Counted from the first letter of the stretch, positions 34,846 through 43,109 are shown. The stretch is 64,000 nt of DNA from Mycetocola_B reblochoni (GCF_003667525.1 NZ_RCUW01000004.1:236102-300101); one strand, 5' to 3'. The notes: generated from the letters alone by a model not told the origin. Numbers and translations: made by a program.

Positions 34846-34899
34846 GGCGGGACCGGCGGGACCGGCGGGACCGGCGGGACCGGCGGGACCGGCGGGACC
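34846..34899. repeat. Six tandem copies of GGCGGGACC
   Basis: Six perfect 9-bp units without interruption in the gap between the amidohydrolase and the COG0523 gene, ending 15 bp before the Zur-like palindrome. On the minus strand it would encode Gly-Pro-Ala repeats, but no credible gene uses it. Confidence 0.9.
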
Positions 34900-34914
34900 C
34901 GTCGCCGCAGTGGT

Positions 34915-34935
34915 TATTGAGATCACTTCTCAATA
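34915..34935. promoter_or_regulatory. Zur-like 21-bp palindrome controlling the COG0523 gene
   Basis: TATTGAGA-N5-TCTCAATA has perfect 8-bp arms. Its inner 15-mer TGAGATCACTTCTCA has the same layout as actinobacterial Zur boxes (TGAAAATCATTTTCA). A second site (38204-38224) is identical at 19 of 21 positions. TAGACT at 34934-34939 could be the -10 box, so a bound repressor would block it. It lies 38 bp before the ATG. Confidence 0.75.
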
Positions 34936-34973
34936 GACTGTCCGCGTCGATCCCCGACGGAACGGACGATCCC

Positions 34974-36065
34974 ATGACCATCCCCGCGCGACCGGAGGCC
35001 GCCCCCTCCCCCCACGACGGCTCCGCGCGACGCGTCCCCGTGGTGGCGATCACCGGCCGCCTCGGCGCGGGCAAGACCACGCTGCTCAACCACCTGCTGC
35101 GCACCCCCGGCGCGCGGCTCGGCGTGGTCGTCAACGACTTCGGGGCGATCAACGTCGACGCAGGCCTCGTGACCGGCCAGGTGGACGAGGCCGCCGCGAT
35201 CTCCGGGGGGTGCCTCTGCTGCCTGCCCGAGTCGGGCGGCCTCGACGACGCCCTCGAACGACTCAGCGCCCCGCGCCTGAGGCTCGATGCGATCCTCATC
35301 GAGGCCAGCGGCGTGGCCGACCCGGTCGCACTCGCCCGGCTCATCCGCTTCAGCGGCGTCGAGTCGATCCGCCCGGCCGGGGTCGTCGAGGTCGTCGACG
35401 CGCTCGAGGAGTCACGCCCCGGGCACGACGGCGACCGAGGCACCGCCGACGACGCCGACGACACCGAGGTGACGACCCGGCGCCACGCCGCGACGACACT
35501 CGCCGTCATCGGCAAGAGCGAGCTGCTCGTCCCCGCCGAGCGCGACGCCGTCACGGCGCGGATCGCGGAGCACGTGACGCGGGGCAATCCCGCAGCCGTG
35601 ACCGTCGTCGCCGAGCGCGGGCGGATCGACCCGGCCCTCGTCTTCGACGCCGCCACCGCCGAGGATCCGGCGGACGAGCTGCCGATCGCCCGGCTCCTCC
35701 GCGACGCGGAACACCACCACGCGCACGCGCGCTCCGCCTCGATCGTCCTGCACGACGCCGTCTCCGCCCGCACCCTCCTGGACCTGCTGGAGTCGCCTCC
35801 GCCCGGCGCCTACCGGCTCAAGGGCCGGGTCCGCGTCCCGGCGGCGAGGGGCGAGCGCGGCTACCTCGTCAACGTCGTCGGACGTCAGGTCCACGTGGCA
35901 GCACTGCCGTCGCCGCCCGAGCGGGGCGAGCTCGTCGCCATCGGGCCGGGACTGGACGTGGCCGAGGCCGGCCGCCGCCTGGACGAGCTCGCCGAGCAGC
36001 CCTCACCACGTCCCGACGCCACCGCCCTGCGTGGACTGGCGCGCCACCGCCGCCTGAGCAGGTGA
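34974..36065 (+). CDS. COG0523 (CobW/ZNG1-type) metallochaperone GTPase
   Basis: A 363-residue G3E GTPase: Walker A TGRLGAGKTTLLNHLL (about residues 27-42), the metal-binding CxCC motif in SGGCLCCLPESGG (about 80-92), IEASGVADP as Walker B region and a CobW C-terminal domain after a histidine patch (AEHHHAHARS). COG0523 proteins deliver zinc or another metal to client enzymes and are classic members of zinc-limitation regulons. The Zur-like palindrome upstream fits that. Its end overlaps the convergent permease gene by 63 bp. Confidence 0.92.
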   Translation: MTIPARPEAAPSPHDGSARRVPVVAITGRLGAGKTTLLNHLLRTPGARLGVVVNDFGAINVDAGLVTGQVDEAAAISGGCLCCLPESGGLDDALERLSAPRLRLDAILIEASGVADPVALARLIRFSGVESIRPAGVVEVVDALEESRPGHDGDRGTADDADDTEVTTRRHAATTLAVIGKSELLVPAERDAVTARIAEHVTRGNPAAVTVVAERGRIDPALVFDAATAEDPADELPIARLLRDAEHHHAHARSASIVLHDAVSARTLLDLLESPPPGAYRLKGRVRVPAARGERGYLVNVVGRQVHVAALPSPPERGELVAIGPGLDVAEAGRRLDELAEQPSPRPDATALRGLARHRRLSR

Positions 36066-37079
36066 CGGCGGCGGGGTGAGCCGGGCCTCCCGCCGGGTCC
36101 GGCGGCGCAGCAGCTGCGTGATCACGACCAGGTGCGGGAACTCGATGAGCATCCCGAGCACGATCGCGGCCTGGACGACAGGCTCGTCCGGCAGCGCGAT
36201 CGTCGTCAACGCGAGCATCAACGGGGCGTTGCGCGCCGACGTCGCCACGCCGAGGAGGACGCGCTCGGGACGAGGCGAACGCATCAGCGCGGCAACCGCC
36301 TCCGCGAGCACGAAGCAGACGGCGAAGAACACGGCGACCGCGGCGAGCACCGCGACGAAAGCGGAGGGCTCGCCGAGGATCGTGCGCACGTGCGACGCGA
36401 AGACGGCAAGGATGACGGCTGCGATGAGGACGGGAACCGCCCGGTCCACGACACCGAGCGCCCGCGCACCCCACCGCGGCGGCAGAGCGCGGAGGGCGAG
36501 CCGGAACGCCACACCCGCGGCCGCCGGCAGCAGGAACCACAGCGCCAGGGCGGGCAGCACCCCGCCCCCGCCGATCTCCGACCCCGCGCCCAGCCCGACG
36601 CCCCCTCCCCCCGACGTCGCCCCTGCCCCGGTGAGCACGGCCAGCCAGAGGGGGAACAGCAGGATCTGCACCGTCAGCTGCACGGGCACGAGCGCCGCCC
36701 CCGCGACGGTGTCGCCCCCGGCCAGACGGGTGAATCCGAGGAACCAGTCGGTGCACGGTGCGAGGCAGTACAGCAGCACGCCGAGTCGCAGCGCCTCCCC
36801 CGGCAGCCAGGCGGTCACGGCCAGAGCGACGAGCGGGACGAGGAACAGGTTGACGACAAGGACCAGCCCGACCGCCCGCGGGGCGCGACGCAACGCGGCG
36901 AGGCCGTCGGGCCGCACCCCGGCGAACAGCGCGGCGACGAGCAGCAGCACGAGCGCGTCGGTGGCCGACGAGAGCACCCCGGCCACCGTCGGCGCCGTCA
37001 GCCCGACGACGCTCCCCGCCAGGATCGCGCCGACGAACAGCACGCTCGGCAGCCACGAGCGGGCCGGGGCGCTCAGCAC
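36003..37079 (-). CDS. ACR3/BASS-superfamily permease (arsenic-resistance-protein-like)
   Basis: A 358-residue ten-helix membrane protein related to ACR3 arsenite exporters and bile-acid:sodium symporters: LLYCLAPCTDWFLGFTRLAGG holds the conserved cysteine helix, with SARNAPLMLALTTIALP and FPHLVVITQLL further on. A Gly-rich loop (about residues 180-200) is inserted mid-protein. The start is the GTG at 37079: GGTGGAG lies a few bases upstream and it overlaps the stop of the preceding flavoprotein gene by seven bases. In this metal island it may move a metal-ligand complex rather than arsenite; that is inference. Confidence 0.85.
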   Translation of the reverse strand: MLSAPARSWLPSVLFVGAILAGSVVGLTAPTVAGVLSSATDALVLLLVAALFAGVRPDGLAALRRAPRAVGLVLVVNLFLVPLVALAVTAWLPGEALRLGVLLYCLAPCTDWFLGFTRLAGGDTVAGAALVPVQLTVQILLFPLWLAVLTGAGATSGGGGVGLGAGSEIGGGGVLPALALWFLLPAAAGVAFRLALRALPPRWGARALGVVDRAVPVLIAAVILAVFASHVRTILGEPSAFVAVLAAVAVFFAVCFVLAEAVAALMRSPRPERVLLGVATSARNAPLMLALTTIALPDEPVVQAAIVLGMLIEFPHLVVITQLLRRRTRREARLTPPPSPAQAAVARQSTQGGGVGTW

Positions 37080-38191
37080 GCGCACTCCACCCCGCAGCAG
37101 CTGAGGTCGTCGGTGAGCATGCCCGCATCGCGCCAGGCCTCGAGCGCGGAGACGTCCAGACCGAGGCCCGAGCCGATCACCCCGGCGACGTGTGCGAAGC
37201 GCTGCCGGAACTTGTAGACGAAGCAGAACTTCATGCCCCCGTGCCGCACGGCCGGCCCCGCGAGGAAGAGGCCAGGCGCGAGCGTCGACTGATCGTCGTC
37301 GTCCAGGAGCGGCCAGCCGTCCGCCCTGCGGTCGACGAGGTGCGCGACCGGGCCGAGGCCGGGCCCGTAGCCGGTCGCGAGCACCGGAGGCGTGTCGGAC
37401 GTCAGCCGCGAGCCGGCGTCGAGGCTGACACCCCAGACGCCGCCACCGCGCTTGATGGCCGCGGCGTTCGCCGCGACGAGCGTGAGGTGCCCGCCCGCAC
37501 GGACACGCTCGAGCCGCTGGCGCGTCCGCGGCGCCAAGCGGTAGGACGGGTCGGAGCCGGCTCCCGCGTCCCACGGCGTCGCCGCGTCGACGACGGACAC
37601 GTCGACCCCCGCCTCCGCGTGGTGGCAGGCGACGTCCAGCCCGGACTCGTAGCCGCCGATCACCACGAGCCGCCCGGAGCGCGCCTCCCACGCGGCCGGG
37701 CGACCGACCGGCGAGGCGAGCCCCGCCCCGGCCACGCGCGGCGCGAGCGGCTCGGCGAACTCACCGCCGGCCCAGATGAGCGTCGTGGCCAGGACGGGGC
37801 CGCGCGAGCTCTCGACGGCGAAGCCCTCGGGATGCCGCTCCACCCGCGTCACCTCGGTGTTCGCGAGGATCGGCACGCCGAAGTGCGCGACGACGCCGCG
37901 GAGGTAGCGCGCGTACTCGGCGCCCGTCGGGTAGTCGACCCCCAGGCTGAACGCGGGAGAGGTCTGCGGATGGACGGCGTTGAGGTCGGTCGCACCGAAG
38001 CCGTTGCCGGTGAACGACGGAGTGAGGAAGCTCAGCTGCTGCGGCCAGTCGAGGAAGGTCTGCCCGACGGCGCCGCGCTCGAGAACGCCATATCGCAGGC
38101 CGTCCACGGCGTCGAGGGCGAGGGCGACGCCGACGCCCGCCGGTCCGGCGCCGATGACGAGCGCATCCAGGGTCACGGGTTCGGGCGTCAT
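37073..38191 (-). CDS. FAD/NAD(P)-binding oxidoreductase with cysteine-rich C-terminus
   Basis: A 372-residue flavoprotein: FAD motif VIGAGPAGVGVALAL at residues 12-26, QLSFLTPSFTGNGFG, second nucleotide motif VVIGGYESGLDVACHHA near 175, and GLFLAGPAVRHGGMKFCFVYKFRQRF. It resembles flavin-containing or thioredoxin-reductase-like monooxygenases. The last residues read DDLSCCGVECAC, four cysteines in seven positions, which could bind metal or act as a redox tail. It is translationally coupled to the permease. The Zur-like palindrome lies 13 bp before its ATG. Substrate unknown. Confidence 0.85.
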   Translation of the reverse strand: MTPEPVTLDALVIGAGPAGVGVALALDAVDGLRYGVLERGAVGQTFLDWPQQLSFLTPSFTGNGFGATDLNAVHPQTSPAFSLGVDYPTGAEYARYLRGVVAHFGVPILANTEVTRVERHPEGFAVESSRGPVLATTLIWAGGEFAEPLAPRVAGAGLASPVGRPAAWEARSGRLVVIGGYESGLDVACHHAEAGVDVSVVDAATPWDAGAGSDPSYRLAPRTRQRLERVRAGGHLTLVAANAAAIKRGGGVWGVSLDAGSRLTSDTPPVLATGYGPGLGPVAHLVDRRADGWPLLDDDDQSTLAPGLFLAGPAVRHGGMKFCFVYKFRQRFAHVAGVIGSGLGLDVSALEAWRDAGMLTDDLSCCGVECAC

Positions 38192-38203
38192 GAGCTCACC
38201 TTC

Positions 38204-38224
38204 TATTGAGAACAGTTCTCAATA
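38204..38224. promoter_or_regulatory. Second Zur-like palindrome, before the flavoprotein-permease operon
   Basis: TATTGAGAA-CAG-TTCTCAATA is a perfect palindrome (arms extend to ten bases at 38203-38225), matching the 34915 site at 19 of 21 positions. On the minus strand TACTCT just upstream may be the -10 box, placing the operator over the transcription start. Confidence 0.8.
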
Positions 38225-38408
38225 GAGTATGGCCCTATCCCCCGGACCGCGAATCCGGGTGCCCCGCCGCGTGATCGCCCGGCGCACGCCGCACCCCGCC
38301 GAGGAGAACGGAGCACTCCCCTCACACAGCCGCCGCCGACTCCCCCACGCGGCACCGGGGGCGCCTGCCGCAGCAGACGCCCCCGGCGTGGCAATCAACG
38401 AGCGCGGA

Positions 38409-38705
38409 TCAGTGCGCGTCGTAGTGGTCGCCGTGGACGGCGTGACGGTGCCCGTCGTGCACGTAGTCGACGTGGTCGCCGTGATCCACGGCCTCATGAC
38501 CGCAGTCGGTGCCGTGGGCGTGCGTCGCCGGGGCGTGCTCGGCGACGGACTCGTGCTCGTCGTAGTGGTCGCCGTGCAGCGCGTGGTGGTGCGTTCCGTG
38601 CACGTAGTCGACGTGGTCGCCGTGCTGCACGGCCTCGTGACCACAGTCGGCGCCGTGCTGATGCTCAGTCGCGGTGTGCTCGGCGTGGATGTCGGTGACG
38701 GTCAT
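38409..38705 (-). CDS. Histidine-rich two-repeat protein, putative zinc buffer
   Basis: A 98-residue soluble protein with 26 histidines, 2 cysteines and many aspartates. It is built from two 35-residue repeats (residues 17-51 and 64-98), each of the form HGxDCGHEAVxHGDHVDYVH followed by HALHGDHYD-like residues. No signal peptide is seen. GAAGGAG precedes ATG 38705, which overlaps the ArsR stop (ATGA). Co-translation with a zinc-type ArsR repressor suggests it is made when metal is in excess and binds or stores it. The function is inference; the repeats are seen. Confidence 0.85.
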   Translation of the reverse strand: MTVTDIHAEHTATEHQHGADCGHEAVQHGDHVDYVHGTHHHALHGDHYDEHESVAEHAPATHAHGTDCGHEAVDHGDHVDYVHDGHRHAVHGDHYDAH

Positions 38706-39040
38706 GATGACTCCTTCGTGTGGGGTTCGGTCGGGTCCGCAGATTCCTCCGCGGCGGGCTCTCGGACGTGGGCGAGCGCATCGGCGATCACGTGACTGAC
38801 ATGGAGGTCGGCCAGTCGATAGCCGACCGCCTTGCCACGGCGGGTGGCCACCACGAGCCCCGCGTCGCGCAGCGTCTTCAGGTGCTGCGAGACGAGCGGT
38901 TGCGAGAGGCCGGTCGCCTCGACGAGCGCGCCGACGGAGCACTCGGCGTCGCCGATCAGCCGGAGCAGGCCCAGCCGCGACTCGTTGCCGAGCACCTTGA
39001 ACAGCCGGGCCGCCTCGATGAGCCCCTCGTCCGCGTCCAT
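38702..39040 (-). CDS. ArsR/SmtB-family repressor with alpha-5 zinc site
   Basis: A 112-residue winged-helix repressor: LGNESRLGLLRLIG, ECSVGALVEATGLSQPLVSQHLKTLRDAGLV and the beta wing RRGKAVGYRL. The C-terminal helix reads DLHVSHVIADALAHVRE, an exact D-x-H-x10-H-x2-E match to the alpha-5 site of SmtB/CzrA zinc sensors, while the alpha-3 site lacks the CxC of cadmium/arsenic sensors. The ATG at 39040 follows GGGGG; an in-frame ATG lies 16 codons upstream within the operator. It heads a two-gene operon with the His-rich protein and should be released from DNA by zinc. Confidence 0.92.
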   Translation of the reverse strand: MDADEGLIEAARLFKVLGNESRLGLLRLIGDAECSVGALVEATGLSQPLVSQHLKTLRDAGLVVATRRGKAVGYRLADLHVSHVIADALAHVREPAAEESADPTEPHTKESS

Positions 39041-39067
39041 GCCCCCAGCACACCACATACATAAACG

Positions 39068-39090
39068 AATTGCAATATATTTATGCAATT
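39068..39090. promoter_or_regulatory. Candidate ArsR/SmtB operator
   Basis: AATTGCA (39068-39074) and TGCAATT (39084-39090) are perfect 7-bp arms around an AT-only nine-base centre, the most AT-rich stretch of the region. It is 28 bp upstream of the repressor's ATG, as expected for autoregulation, and differs from the Zur-like sites. Confidence 0.75.
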
Positions 39091-39151
39091 GAGCACGGTT
39101 CTCACTCCCCTGGCCGTGCCGTCGGCGTCACCCGACGACACGGCCCGGCGC

Positions 39152-39898
39152 TCAGCGCTCCACGAAGGCGACCGCGCGAATCGGCGACCCCGATCCTCCG
39201 ACGATGTTGAGCGGCATGCCGAGGAACTGGAAGCTCGGCGGCAGCTCCGACAGCGCGGCCAGGTTCTCCATGATGAGGATCCCGTTGCCGAGCAGGGCGT
39301 AGTGGGCGGGGAACCCCTCCGTGCCGTGCTTGTCGAACCCGATGTTGTCCGAGCCCGCAGCGGAGATCCCGCGCTCGACCAGCGCGAGCGCGAGTTCCTC
39401 CGTCGGCCCTGGCCAGCCGACCAGGTACGCGTCGCTGTCCGGTTTGAGTGCCCACTTGCGGTGCCAGCCGGTGTCGAACAGCACGACGTCGCCGCGGCGG
39501 ACGGCGCCGTGCTCGCGCTCGAAGCGCTCCAGCACATCGATCCCGTACAGCCCGTCGTCCACGTCGCCGTCCGCGATGTGGATGACGACACCACGCCCCA
39601 GCAGAAGCGTCGGGTCGACCTCGTCGATCCACCGGTGCTGCTCGTGCCCGTCGCGCATGAAGTGCGCCGGGGCGTCGACGTGGGTGCCGGTGTGCTCATT
39701 GAGCAGCAGCTGATAGGCCACGGCCCGCTCGCCGTGCCAGTAGGACTCCCACAGCGTGCGGAAGAAGCGGGAGTGCGTCGGGTAGCTCGGCATCCGCTCC
39801 TCGATCCGGTGACTCAGGTCGATGGGTCGGTAGCTGCGGGTGAGCTCGTCGAGGGGAAGCATGTCGGTGTCACTCTCTCTGGTTCCGTCGTCGGTCAT
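39152..39898 (-). CDS. Cyclase-family metal-dependent hydrolase (kynurenine formamidase fold)
   Basis: A 248-residue protein of the cyclase family. The metal-binding motif HTGTHVDAPAHF (HxGTHxDxPxH, about residues 66-77) is intact, preceded by IDLSHRIEERMPSYP and followed by DVVLFDTGWHRKW. Family members hydrolyse amides or lactones such as formylkynurenine or dienelactone-like rings. Its ATG overlaps the binding-protein stop (ATGA), making it the last gene of the ABC transporter operon. In that setting opening a sugar lactone is a reasonable but unproven role. Confidence 0.88.
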   Translation of the reverse strand: MTDDGTRESDTDMLPLDELTRSYRPIDLSHRIEERMPSYPTHSRFFRTLWESYWHGERAVAYQLLLNEHTGTHVDAPAHFMRDGHEQHRWIDEVDPTLLLGRGVVIHIADGDVDDGLYGIDVLERFEREHGAVRRGDVVLFDTGWHRKWALKPDSDAYLVGWPGPTEELALALVERGISAAGSDNIGFDKHGTEGFPAHYALLGNGILIMENLAALSELPPSFQFLGMPLNIVGGSGSPIRAVAFVER

Positions 39899-41061
39899 TT
39901 GGTCTCGAACACGGCGTCGAGGGCGTCGTCGGAGATGGTGACGCCGACGGACTCGCCGTCCTCCGCCCCCTCGCCGTCCGCGATGACCTCGTCGAGGGTG
40001 ACCGCCGTCGTCGTCGGGGAGATCCCCTCCATCCAGGCGGCGTCCTGCTCGCCCTCCCGGGTGATCACGTAGGGGTAGGGCACGAGGAAGGCGTTGACCA
40101 GCTCGGGGTCGAGCGGGTTCGCGGTCAGCTCCCCCTCCTTGAAGGTCTGGCCCTGCAGCAGCCGGACCATGATCTTGACACCGTCGGCGCCGATGTGGGG
40201 AGAGTTGGTGATGGCGATGCTGTCCAGCTCCGGCTGCTCCTGCCACTTGCGCAGGAACCCGTAGTTGTAGTCGCCCGTCGTGGGAACGTAGTCGCGTCCG
40301 GCCTTCTCAAAGGCACGCAGCACCCCCTCGGGCATGACCTCCTGGACGAGGACCCCGTCGATGTCCGGGTAGGCGGACAGGTACGAGCTCATCACGCTCT
40401 CCGCCGTCGTCTGAGACCACTCGCCCTCCCCCTCGGCGAGGACGTCGATGTCGGGGAAGTCCTCGAGCACGGCCGCCGCCCCCTGCTGCCTCAGCTCGTC
40501 CGCGGTCATGCCCGCGACGCCGCCGACCGTGACGATGCTGCCCTCGCCCCCGAGAGTCTCGGCCAGCCACCGGGTCTGGATGGTCCAGTAGTCGGTCTGC
40601 GGGTAGCCGACGAAGTAGGTGCCGTCATAGGCTGCGGCGTTGTCGTTCACGACGACGAGCACACCCTGCGCCTTCGCCTTCTCGATGAACGGCTCGAGCG
40701 CCGTCGACGACACCGGGTTGACCATGATGGCGTCCACGCCACGGGTCAGCATGTCGTTCAGCTGGGACAGCTGCTCGCTGACGTCGGCGTTCGTGCTCGC
40801 GACGATCAGATCGGAGACGACGCCCTCCTCGGTCAGCTCGTCGGCGACGGCTTCGATCTCGGCGATGTACTGCGCGCGCCAGGTGTTCCCGATCTGGCCG
40901 TTCGCGACTCCGATCACGAATCCCTCGCCGTCGCCTCCCGACGCGGGGTCTCCCCCTGCGGTGCTCGTGCACCCGCCGAGGGCGAGCACGGCAGCGGCGG
41001 CCAGGGCCGCCCCGGTGATGGCGGCCCTGCCGCGGGTGGAGGTGGGGGTGTAGAACACCAT
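39895..41061 (-). CDS. Sugar ABC transporter substrate-binding lipoprotein (ribose type)
   Basis: A 388-residue lipoprotein with signal peptide and lipobox LGGCT (about residue 30). The mature domain is a Peripla_BP_4 fold: GVANGQIGNTWRAQYIAEIE, STNADVSEQLSQLNDMLTRGVDAIMVNP, VNDNAAAYDGTYFVGYPQTD and DIDGVLVQEVMPEGVLRA. It should deliver a pentose, polyol or similar compound to the permeases just upstream. Aromatic residues in the binding cleft are present but do not identify the ligand. Confidence 0.92.
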   Translation of the reverse strand: MVFYTPTSTRGRAAITGAALAAAAVLALGGCTSTAGGDPASGGDGEGFVIGVANGQIGNTWRAQYIAEIEAVADELTEEGVVSDLIVASTNADVSEQLSQLNDMLTRGVDAIMVNPVSSTALEPFIEKAKAQGVLVVVNDNAAAYDGTYFVGYPQTDYWTIQTRWLAETLGGEGSIVTVGGVAGMTADELRQQGAAAVLEDFPDIDVLAEGEGEWSQTTAESVMSSYLSAYPDIDGVLVQEVMPEGVLRAFEKAGRDYVPTTGDYNYGFLRKWQEQPELDSIAITNSPHIGADGVKIMVRLLQGQTFKEGELTANPLDPELVNAFLVPYPYVITREGEQDAAWMEGISPTTTAVTLDEVIADGEGAEDGESVGVTISDDALDAVFETK

Positions 41062-41076
41062 TGTTCTTCCTTTCGG

Positions 41077-42111
41077 TTAGCTACGCAGGGAGCGTTCCCT
41101 CGCGTAGACGAGGGTGAGGACGAGCAGGATGGCGCCCTGCACGGCGATGCGCGTGCCGGGGCCGAGGCCGAGGACCAGGAGCAGGCTGTCGAGCACGGTC
41201 AGGAGCACCGCACCGATCGCCGCGCCGGCGAAGGAGCCCTCGCCCCCGGAGAAACGCGCACCGCCGATGATGACCGCCGCGATGCTGAGCAGCAGGTATC
41301 CGTCGGCCATGCCCAGCTGTGCCGAGCCGGCGCTGCCCAACAGCAGGATCCCGGCGACGGCCCCGGTGACGCTCGCCGAGGTGTAGGCGAGCAGCCTGAT
41401 CGAGCGGATCCGCAGCCCGCTGAGGCGAGCGGCGCCGTCGTTGGCGCCGACGAGGAACAGCGACCGGCCGGAGCGGGTCCTGCGCAGCCACAGCTCCCCG
41501 GCAACGACGAGGACGGCGACGACGAGGACGAGCCAGCGCACGGGACCGAACGCCCGGGCCGCGCCCAGTTCGGCCAGCCAGCCGGGGGCGGAGGACGGGG
41601 CGGAGCCGGCCGTGTAGGCGAAGACCGCCCCCGCGATGAGCTGTGCCATGCCCAGCGTCATCACGAGCGGGGGGATCCGGGCGAACGCGACCGCGAGCCC
41701 GGTCACGGCGCCGATCACCAGCGCGATGAGCAGGACCCCGCCGATCGCGAGCGCACTGCCGAGCGCCCCGTCCGCACGCGAAAGGAACATCGAGGCCAGG
41801 ACGGCGGACATCGAGGCGACCGCGGCGACCGACAGGTCGATCCCCTCCCCACCGGAGACGACGACGAACACCTGCGAGCAGGCCAGCAGGGTGAGGATCG
41901 CCGCGATGGCCAGGAGGGAGCCGATGTTGTCCGCGGAGGCGAACCCGGGGCGGATGATCCCTCCGAGCACGAGCAGCAGCACGATGGCCGCGACGCCGAC
42001 CAGACTGCGGTGTCCGTCGAGATAGGCCTTCACGCGCCGCCCGGCGCCCGGGCGCTCCAGGGGGATCGAGACGGTCTCCGTCGTCGGTGCGGTGGACGGT
42101 GAGGTGCTCAT
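41077..42111 (-). CDS. Sugar ABC transporter permease (RbsC-like)
   Basis: A 344-residue polytopic permease of the branched-chain/ribose class: NIGSLLAIAAILTLLACSQVFVVVSGGEGIDLSVAAVASMSA is the hallmark segment (about residues 60-100). Towards the end is GGARFSGGEGSFAGAAIGAVLLTVLDSLL. It pairs with the next permease, which it overlaps by four bases. An acidic N-terminal tail of about 30 residues precedes the first helix. Confidence 0.93.
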   Translation of the reverse strand: MSTSPSTAPTTETVSIPLERPGAGRRVKAYLDGHRSLVGVAAIVLLLVLGGIIRPGFASADNIGSLLAIAAILTLLACSQVFVVVSGGEGIDLSVAAVASMSAVLASMFLSRADGALGSALAIGGVLLIALVIGAVTGLAVAFARIPPLVMTLGMAQLIAGAVFAYTAGSAPSSAPGWLAELGAARAFGPVRWLVLVVAVLVVAGELWLRRTRSGRSLFLVGANDGAARLSGLRIRSIRLLAYTSASVTGAVAGILLLGSAGSAQLGMADGYLLLSIAAVIIGGARFSGGEGSFAGAAIGAVLLTVLDSLLLVLGLGPGTRIAVQGAILLVLTLVYARERSLRS

Positions 42112-43109
42112 GCCGGTGCCCCTTCCTGGGCTGACGGTGACTGCGGTGCGGCCGTCCGGCGCCAGGACAGCAGGGCGCTGTCACGACGGACGAGCGAGGT
42201 GAGGACGATGCCGGCCAGGACGACGGCGCCCGTGACGGCGGAGACGAAGTACGAGGAGATCCCCAGGCTGAGCACCAGGTTCGAGATCAGGCCGAGGAAC
42301 AGCGCGCCGAACACCGCGCCGACCGGGCTCCCCGTCCCCCCGGACAGCGCGACGCCCCCGATGACGGCCGCGGCGATGGCGCTCATCGTGTAGGTCCCGG
42401 CGATGTCAGGACCCCCCGTGGCGACGTTGGCGGTGAGCGCCATGGCTGCGACGGACGCGATCCCCGCACCGATCACATAGGACAGCCAGGTCACGCGTGG
42501 CACGGCGAGTCCGCTCGCGTAGGCCGCCGTGGCGTCGCCCCCGACGGCGTACATGCGCAGCGACAGCTTCGTGCGCGAGAACACGACCCATGCGGCGATG
42601 GCGGCCACGACGGCGATCAACGCCACCGGGATGTAGGCGATGCCCGAGGCGTAGCCGGCGACCATCTCCGTCGGCGCGCTGCCACCGGAGACGGGCATGA
42701 CGGTGAGGCAGATGCCGTTGACGACGAACATCGTCCCGAGCGTCGCCAGCAGCGGCGGGATGCGCCCGGCCGAGACCAGCAGACCGTTGACCGCACCCAC
42801 GGCGAGTGCCGCCAGCACCCCGGCCGCCACGGCGAGCACGACGGGCACGCCGTGGCCGACGAGGGTGATGAACACCACGTTCACCAGCGTCATGACGGCA
42901 CCGAGGGAGAGGTCGATGCCCCCGGTGACCATGATGACCGCCATCGCCATCGCGACGAGCACGAGCGGCAGGTACGAGCCGAAGAAGTTGGTCTGCCCCA
43001 CCGGGCTGAGGAAGCGGGGGTTGACGACGGCCGTGAGCGCGAACGTCACGGCGAACAGCACGATCGCTGGCGTCGACGAGGTCCTGAGCGCACCGAGGAT
43101 GCGGGTCAT
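42108..43109 (-). CDS. Sugar ABC transporter permease (RbsC-like)
   Basis: A 333-residue permease with about ten helices. MAVIMVTGGIDLSLGAVMTLVNVV and GGVALSGGTGSPVGAVFGALFLGLI are the conserved RbsC segments. It forms a heterodimeric channel with the neighbouring permease. The start ATG overlaps the stop of the ATPase gene, and its own stop overlaps the next start. Confidence 0.93.
   Translation of the reverse strand: MTRILGALRTSSTPAIVLFAVTFALTAVVNPRFLSPVGQTNFFGSYLPLVLVAMAMAVIMVTGGIDLSLGAVMTLVNVVFITLVGHGVPVVLAVAAGVLAALAVGAVNGLLVSAGRIPPLLATLGTMFVVNGICLTVMPVSGGSAPTEMVAGYASGIAYIPVALIAVVAAIAAWVVFSRTKLSLRMYAVGGDATAAYASGLAVPRVTWLSYVIGAGIASVAAMALTANVATGGPDIAGTYTMSAIAAAVIGGVALSGGTGSPVGAVFGALFLGLISNLVLSLGISSYFVSAVTGAVVLAGIVLTSLVRRDSALLSWRRTAAPQSPSAQEGAPA

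Noticed and set aside
34462..34926. Minus-strand frame encoding collagen-like Gly-Pro-Ala repeats
   Set aside because: The repeats come from the 9-bp tandem repeat in a noncoding gap and the rest is antisense to the amidohydrolase.
36003..38191. Simple arsenic-resistance operon
   Set aside because: The permease is ACR3-like, but there is no arsenate reductase, and the linked ArsR has a zinc-type alpha-5 site without the CxC arsenic/cadmium motif.
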